Below, in pieces: positions 60,017 through 64,000 of a stretch of DNA of 64,000 nt. Within the stretch, counting starts at the first letter, position 1. Every line of letters begins with the position of its first letter. The position numbers were made by a program, and so were the translations under genes. The stretch comes from Microbacterium sp. ProA8. Its GTDB lineage: Bacteria > Actinomycetota > Actinomycetes > Actinomycetales > Microbacteriaceae. The DNA lies in NCBI RefSeq assembly GCF_039905635.1, contig NZ_CP157000.1, positions 558,001 to 622,000 of the forward strand, read 5' to 3'. The notes beneath the pieces were generated by a model. The model saw only the letters and a program-made list of their open reading frames with translations. It did no database searches and was not told the DNA's origin.

Positions 60017-60590
60017 CGATCGGCCGTCGCCGGCGTCCGCCGAGGTGACGCTCGAGGACGTCGCGCGCGCAGCCGGTGTGTCGCAGTCGACCGCTTCGCG
60101 GGTGCTCAACGGCTCTGCACGGCGGGTCCTGCCCGAGAACGAGTCGCGCGTGCGCGCAGCAGCAGCGCGTCTCGGGTACGTGGTGGACCTCCGCGCGCAG
60201 GCCACAGCGGGTCGCCTGTCCAACGCCGCGATGGTCGTGGTGGACTCGTTGCGGGATCCCGTCGCGATGCAGATCGCGGCGGGCCTCTACGCGCAGGCGG
60301 ACATCGAGGGCTACGCGGTCTCGGTGACCGCTTCCCGTCTCGACGGCGCGCGGGGTGCCGACCTGGTGAGGATGCTGCGTGGACAGCGACCGCGCGTGAT
60401 CTTCGTCGTGGCGCCTCGAGGCACCGCCATCGCCCGCTGTGTCCGGCAGGAGCTTGCGCTCTACCGTGCCCACGGCGGCCTTCCCGTCGTGATCGGAGAG
60501 GACGATGCCACCGCCGACCTCGGCGATGCGGATGCCGCATTCGCCCGCGGGCGAGAAGCGGCCGCGCGGACGCTCGCCGTCGGGCACTGA
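59991..60590 (+). CDS. truncated LacI-family protein overlapping the YesL-like gene
   Basis: This 199-residue product has a clear LacI helix-turn-helix (about 20-42; T-L-E-D-V-A-R-A-A-G-V-S-Q-S-T-A-S-R-V-L-N) and hinge, then only about 130 residues of sensor domain. It ends at A-A-A-R-T-L-A-V-G-H. Ordinary LacI proteins are about 330 residues, so the second lobe is missing. The GTG at 59991 lies inside the YesL-like gene; GTG 60045 is an alternative. It may be a natural short regulator, a decayed gene, or a protein that competes at operators. Confidence 0.7.
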   Translation: MRSSPVPTDDRPSPASAEVTLEDVARAAGVSQSTASRVLNGSARRVLPENESRVRAAAARLGYVVDLRAQATAGRLSNAAMVVVDSLRDPVAMQIAAGLYAQADIEGYAVSVTASRLDGARGADLVRMLRGQRPRVIFVVAPRGTAIARCVRQELALYRAHGGLPVVIGEDDATADLGDADAAFARGREAAARTLAVGH

Positions 60591-60594
60591 CCGA

Positions 60595-60612
60595 TTTTGT
60601 CCGATTGATCAG
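60595..60612 (+). promoter_or_regulatory. TTTTGTCCG motif before the exported lyase gene
   Basis: TTTTGTCCGATTGATCAG (60595-60612) begins five bases after the short LacI-type gene. TAGTTT lies about 30 bp downstream. The context closely matches 56021-56043: GA-C-CG, T run, GTCCG, TTG, TCA, CGC and GGCC are kept in the same order. It suggests joint control of importer and lyase. Confidence 0.6.
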
Positions 60613-60691
60613 CGCGGCCGACGGGCGCGCCTAGTTTCGGTGTCGGTCGGGGCCAGCGACGGCTCCGCGGATTCATCGAGGAGTCATCGCC

Positions 60692-63436
60692 ATGGACATC
60701 AGTCGTCGAACACTGCTGCAGTCGACGGTCGCCGCCGGGGTCGCCGCCGCTTTCGCGTCGGGATCGCCCTCCGCCGCCGGCGCCGCACCCGTCGTGCGCG
60801 GCGCCTTCGGGCAGCCCGTCGCGCAGGCCCTGACCGGGCACGGCCCGATCCCCCTCAGCTGGCTGGAAGGCGGCACCCCCGCCCAGCTCGTGGCGGGCAC
60901 CACGTGGGGCGTGCCCTGGCCGCGCGGCGCGCTCAACCCGGATCAGGCCTTCGCCCTGGTCTCGCAGACCGGCGAGTCCGTGCCGGTGCAGAGCTGGCCC
61001 ACGGGCTGGTGGCCCGACGGGTCCGTGAAGTGGACGGCCCACGCGGTCAGCGGTGCCTCCGGCCGTGCTGCGGGCTACACACTGCAGCCGGGCACGCCTG
61101 CAGCACCGGCATCCGCCATCACGATCGACGACAACCCGGGCCGCGTGATCGTCGACACCGGGGTCGTCCGCGTCGAGTTCCCGAAGCAGGGGCCGAACCT
61201 CATCGCGGCCATCCGGCGCGGCGACGCGGTCATCGCGCAGGACGGCCGCCTGGTCGCCTCGCGGCAGGACGGCCCCGACACCGACGGCGCCGAGAAGGTC
61301 GCCCGCGAATGGTTCAAGAGCGAGGTGTCCGAGGTGAAGGTCGAGCAGGCGGGCCCGGTCCGCGCGGTGGTGCGCGTCACCGGCAGCCACCGGAAGGGAA
61401 ACCGCAGCTGGCTGCCGTTCGACGTCCGCTTCTACCTGTATGCCGGGTCGGATGGCGTCCGCGTCGTGCACAGCTTCGTCTTCGACGGCGACGAGAACGC
61501 GGACTTCCTCACCGGCCTCGGCTTCCGCTTCTCGGTGCCGCTGTCGGCGCAGCTGCACGACCGGCACATCCGGTTCGCGGGCGAGGGTGCCGGCGTCCTC
61601 GGGGAAGCGGTCCGGGGCATCACCGGCCTCCGGCGCGATCCGGGCGCAGCGGCGCGCGCCGCGCAGATCGCCGGCACGTGGACGCCGGATCCGGCGACGT
61701 GGGACCAGCGGGTGACGAGCCGGCTTCAGTGGATCCCCGCGTGGGGCGACTACAGCCTCAGTCAGCTGACGGCGCAGGGCTTCGAGATCCGCAAGCGCAC
61801 CTCGTCGGGGCACTCCTGGATCCGCGTCGACTCCGGGCGGCGCGCGCGCGGTCTCGCGTACGTGGGCAGCCCCGCCGGCGGCCTGGCGTTCGGCATGCGC
61901 AACTTCTGGCAGCTGCACCCCACCGAACTCGAGATCTCGGGCGCGGGCACCGATGTCGCCACCGCGACGACCTGGATGTGGTCGCCGAAGGCGGACGCGA
62001 TGGACCTGCGGTTCTACCACGACGGACTGGGGCAGGACACGTACCCCGAGCAGCTCGACGCCCTCGAGATCACCTACGAGGACTACGAGCCGGGCTTCGG
62101 GTCGCCGTACGGCACGGCCCGCACCACCGAGCTGAGCTTCTGGGCCCTGGGCGCCACCCCGACGGCCGCGGACTTCAGTGCGCTCGCCGACGCCAATGCG
62201 ACGCCGCCGCTGCTGGTGAGCTCTCCCGAGCACAACCACTCCGCCGGCGTGTTCGGCGCGTGGGCGCCGGTGGACCGGTCGAACCTCGCGAAGGTCGCCA
62301 TCGAGGACAAGCTCGCGTTCATGCACCAGCATTACGTCGAGCAGGTCGACCAGCGCTCCTGGTACGGATTCTGGGACTATGGCGACGTCATCCACGAGTA
62401 CGACCGCGACCGGCACGTCTGGCGGTACGACATCGGCGGCTACGCCTGGGACAACTCGGAGCTGAGCACCGATATGTGGCTCTGGTACCACTACCTGCGG
62501 ACAGGGGATGCCACGGCCTTCCGCTTCGCCGAGGCGATGACGCGGCACACCGGCGAAGTCGACGTCTACCACCTGGGCAAGTTCCGCGACCTGGGCACCC
62601 GGCACGGAATCATGCACTGGGGCGACAGTGCGAAGCAGCAGCGCATCAGCAACGCCGGGTACCGCCGCTTCTACTACTTCCTCACTGCGGACGAGCGGGT
62701 GGGCGACCTGATGCGCGACCTCGTCGACGCCGACAAGACCTTCATGGTGCTCGACCCGATCCGCAAGATCCGCACGGACGTGTACGACCCGCAGCCCGAC
62801 GCGCTCGCGGTGGGCACCACGACCGACTGGGGTGCCCTGGCGCTGGCGTGGCTCGCGGAATGGGAGCGCAACGGCGACCCGCTCGCACAGGCGAAGCTCA
62901 TCAACGGCGCGAAGACGATCGCGGCCCTTCCGAACGGATGGGCACAGGGCGGCAGCATCCGGTACAACCTCGCGGACGGCACGTTCAGCGGACCGAGCGA
63001 GCAGAGCGTCTCGGTGGGCTCGCTCGGCTCGGTCTTCGGCCTGATCGAGCTCATGACCGAGCTGATCGAGCTCATCGACGACCCGGAGGTGACCGAGCAG
63101 TGGGTGACGTTCTGCCGCCTCTACAACGGCACATCCGCGGAACAGCGGGAGGCCACGGGCGTCTCGTGGGGGAGTCAGAACCTGCGCCAGGCGTACTCGC
63201 GGGCGACGGCGTACGCGGCGCACCGGCTCGGCGACGTCACCCTCGCGCAGCGCGCGTGGCGCGAGTTCCGCACCGGGCACGCCGGCTACCCCGAGAGCCT
63301 GGCGTTCACGGCGACGCGCATCGATGGACCCGCCGTGCTCAATCCGGTCGACGAGGCGCCGTTCAGCACCAACGCCAGCGCCCAGTACGGCCTGGCCGCG
63401 ATCCAGAACCTCGCACTCGTCGGCGACCACATCTGA
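60692..63436 (+). CDS. Tat-exported YetA/PcRGLX-like exo-rhamnogalacturonan lyase-type protein
   Basis: This 914-residue protein starts with a Tat signal, S-R-R-T-L-L plus a hydrophobic stretch and an A-G-A-A-P cleavage region (about 1-32). The N-terminal beta domain has I-P-L-S-W-L-E-G-G and G-W-W-P-D-G-S-V-K-W. The central sandwich and an alpha/alpha toroid (about 520-900; Y-A-W-D-N-S-E-L-S-T-D-M-W-L-W-Y-H-Y) match YetA and the fungal exo-rhamnogalacturonan lyase PcRGLX (PL26-like). It should cleave rhamnogalacturonan outside the cell. GAGGAG lies before the ATG. A TatA gene follows 13 bp downstream. Activity is inferred from family. Confidence 0.85.
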   Translation: MDISRRTLLQSTVAAGVAAAFASGSPSAAGAAPVVRGAFGQPVAQALTGHGPIPLSWLEGGTPAQLVAGTTWGVPWPRGALNPDQAFALVSQTGESVPVQSWPTGWWPDGSVKWTAHAVSGASGRAAGYTLQPGTPAAPASAITIDDNPGRVIVDTGVVRVEFPKQGPNLIAAIRRGDAVIAQDGRLVASRQDGPDTDGAEKVAREWFKSEVSEVKVEQAGPVRAVVRVTGSHRKGNRSWLPFDVRFYLYAGSDGVRVVHSFVFDGDENADFLTGLGFRFSVPLSAQLHDRHIRFAGEGAGVLGEAVRGITGLRRDPGAAARAAQIAGTWTPDPATWDQRVTSRLQWIPAWGDYSLSQLTAQGFEIRKRTSSGHSWIRVDSGRRARGLAYVGSPAGGLAFGMRNFWQLHPTELEISGAGTDVATATTWMWSPKADAMDLRFYHDGLGQDTYPEQLDALEITYEDYEPGFGSPYGTARTTELSFWALGATPTAADFSALADANATPPLLVSSPEHNHSAGVFGAWAPVDRSNLAKVAIEDKLAFMHQHYVEQVDQRSWYGFWDYGDVIHEYDRDRHVWRYDIGGYAWDNSELSTDMWLWYHYLRTGDATAFRFAEAMTRHTGEVDVYHLGKFRDLGTRHGIMHWGDSAKQQRISNAGYRRFYYFLTADERVGDLMRDLVDADKTFMVLDPIRKIRTDVYDPQPDALAVGTTTDWGALALAWLAEWERNGDPLAQAKLINGAKTIAALPNGWAQGGSIRYNLADGTFSGPSEQSVSVGSLGSVFGLIELMTELIELIDDPEVTEQWVTFCRLYNGTSAEQREATGVSWGSQNLRQAYSRATAYAAHRLGDVTLAQRAWREFRTGHAGYPESLAFTATRIDGPAVLNPVDEAPFSTNASAQYGLAAIQNLALVGDHI

Positions 63437-63449
63437 TGGGGGAGTGACC

Positions 63450-63632
63450 ATGCTCGCGAACATCAGCGGAATGCACCTGATCCTGCTGCTCGTCGTCATC
63501 CTGCTGGTCTTCGGAGCGGCGCGGCTTCCGGCGCTGGCCAAGGGCGTCGGCCAGTCGGTGCGCATCCTGAAGACCGAGACGAAGGACCTCGCCGACTCGT
63601 CGGGGAGCGATGCCTCGCGCCGGGAGGGCTGA
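63450..63632 (+). CDS. TatA-type twin-arginine translocase subunit
   Basis: This 60-residue protein has one N-terminal helix (H-L-I-L-L-L-V-V-I-L-L-V-F), the hinge F-G-A-A-R-L-P-A-L, an amphipathic helix (about 28-45) and a short polar tail, the TatA/TatE pattern. GGGGGA precedes the ATG at 63450. TatA normally sits with tatC or alone; here it follows a Tat substrate gene by 13 bp, so it may boost export of that lyase. The main tatA is expected elsewhere in the genome. Confidence 0.85.
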   Translation: MLANISGMHLILLLVVILLVFGAARLPALAKGVGQSVRILKTETKDLADSSGSDASRREG

Positions 63633-63667
63633 CGGCCAGGGCCGCCGTGAGTGGCACTGACGCGCGG

Positions 63668-63700
63668 AATCCGGATGCCGATGCCCTCGGCATCCGGATT
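63668..63700 (+). terminator. terminator hairpin after tatA
   Basis: AATCCGGATGCCGA (63668-63681) and TCGGCATCCGGATT (63687-63700) form a perfect 14-bp stem with a five-base loop. The stem contains the recurrent CGGATGCC octamer. It closes the lyase-tatA unit. Confidence 0.78.
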
Positions 63701-63732
63701 CGCTCGCCGCTCGCTCGATCGTCGAAGCGCAT

Positions 63733-63761
63733 AACTTCCGCGTGGAGGTTTCTGCTACTCT
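63733..63761 (+). promoter_or_regulatory. promoter and possible operator for the last gene
   Basis: TACTCT (63756-63761) is a likely -10 box. Just upstream AACTTCC-GCGT-GGAGGTT (63733-63750) is an imperfect dyad with one mismatch, placed where it could cover the -35 region. No regulator is assigned. Confidence 0.4.
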
Positions 63762-63812
63762 GACTGCGGGCGACATCGGATGCCCCGCTCTGCGTACGAA
63801 AGGAAGGTCGAC

Positions 63813-64000
63813 GTGGCCCTGCCAGAAACCTCGGTCCAGCTCTACACACTCGCTGCGGAGTTCACCGCAGACATGAAGGGGTCGCTCGACAAGCTCGCCG
63901 CGATCGGACTGCGCAACGTCGAGGCGTTCGACTTCGTGCGTCGCCCCGATGAGATTCGCGCCGCGCTGGACGCGTCGGGGCTCGCCTCGCCCACCGGCCA
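63813..64000 (+). CDS. sugar phosphate isomerase/epimerase family protein (N-terminal part)
   Basis: A GTG at 63813 follows AAGGAAGG and the frame is open to the window edge (62 codons). It reads V-Q-L-Y-T-L-A-A-E-F, G-S-L-D-K-L-A-A-I-G-L-R-N-V-E-A-F-D and R-P-D-E-I-R-A-A-L-D-A-S-G-L. This is the start of an AP-endonuclease/xylose-isomerase-like TIM barrel, the family of sugar isomerases that commonly work with Gfo/Idh/MocA dehydrogenases. The metal ligands and substrate lie beyond the window. It has its own promoter after the tatA terminator. Confidence 0.75.
   Translation, partial: MALPETSVQLYTLAAEFTADMKGSLDKLAAIGLRNVEAFDFVRRPDEIRAALDASGLASPTG

Overview
The window is very GC-rich and gene-dense. 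It shows short 5' leaders or leaderless starts, several LacI-type regulators and carbohydrate ABC systems, a HelR RNA-polymerase recycling ATPase behind a RAE-like element, and the octamer family CGGATGCC/GGCATCCG in genes and gaps. This points to an actinobacterium of the Microbacteriaceae, most likely Microbacterium or a close relative. The assignment is an inference from gene content and composition. No rRNA, tRNA, CRISPR array, insertion sequence or phage module was seen.

Layout. 1-1700: end of an alpha/beta hydrolase gene and a membrane-anchored D,D-carboxypeptidase. 1.8-13.1 kb: glycoside utilisation, with a LacI regulator and its operators, an MFS transporter, one 1696-residue GH78-GH3 fusion, and a complete ABC importer set (two permeases, one lipoprotein) behind its own promoter and operator. 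13.2-35.7 kb: housekeeping and accessory genes, including a ferritin-like protein, CorA, a terpenoid-cyclase-fold protein, an HtrA-like protease, a PhoD-like phosphatase, small secreted, PRC-barrel and acidic proteins, an SMP-30-like protein with a coupled leader ORF, two histidine kinase/response regulator pairs, DedA, a DUF1254 protein, a PCD-VOC fusion, an AAA ATPase, a DGPF/ECF sigma pair and a flotillin.

35.8-45.1 kb: an MFS exporter, a small protein with an uncharacterised IARYxYxL domain, HelR, TetR with two operators facing an NCS1 permease, a large nested palindrome, then a pantothenate operon (DUF2520 reductase-like, panC, panB). 45.1-50.4 kb: a LacI-controlled operon of an orphan solute-binding protein, a Gfo/Idh/MocA oxidoreductase, a PmoA-like protein and a cupin. 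50.5-51.8 kb: an 84-bp tandem repeat, then a yybP-ykoY-type (manganese) riboswitch candidate in front of a gene of unknown function that carries the same IARYxYxL domain as the gene at 37.2 kb.

51.8-63.6 kb: a probable rhamnogalacturonan (pectin) utilisation cluster. It holds a 2-hydroxyacid dehydrogenase and a DUF2264 protein, a hybrid DeoR/LacI regulator, an ABC importer, a YesL-like protein, a truncated LacI-type protein, a Tat-exported YetA/PcRGLX-type lyase and its own TatA. A TTTTGTCCG-like motif lies before three transcription units of this cluster and may mark a local regulon. The window ends inside a sugar phosphate isomerase/epimerase gene.

The strongest leads are the riboswitch linked to an uncharacterised domain, the GH78-GH3 fusion, the YetA-TatA cluster with its shared motif, the RAE-helR pair, the nested palindrome, and the leaderless upstream ORF coupled to the SMP-30-like gene.
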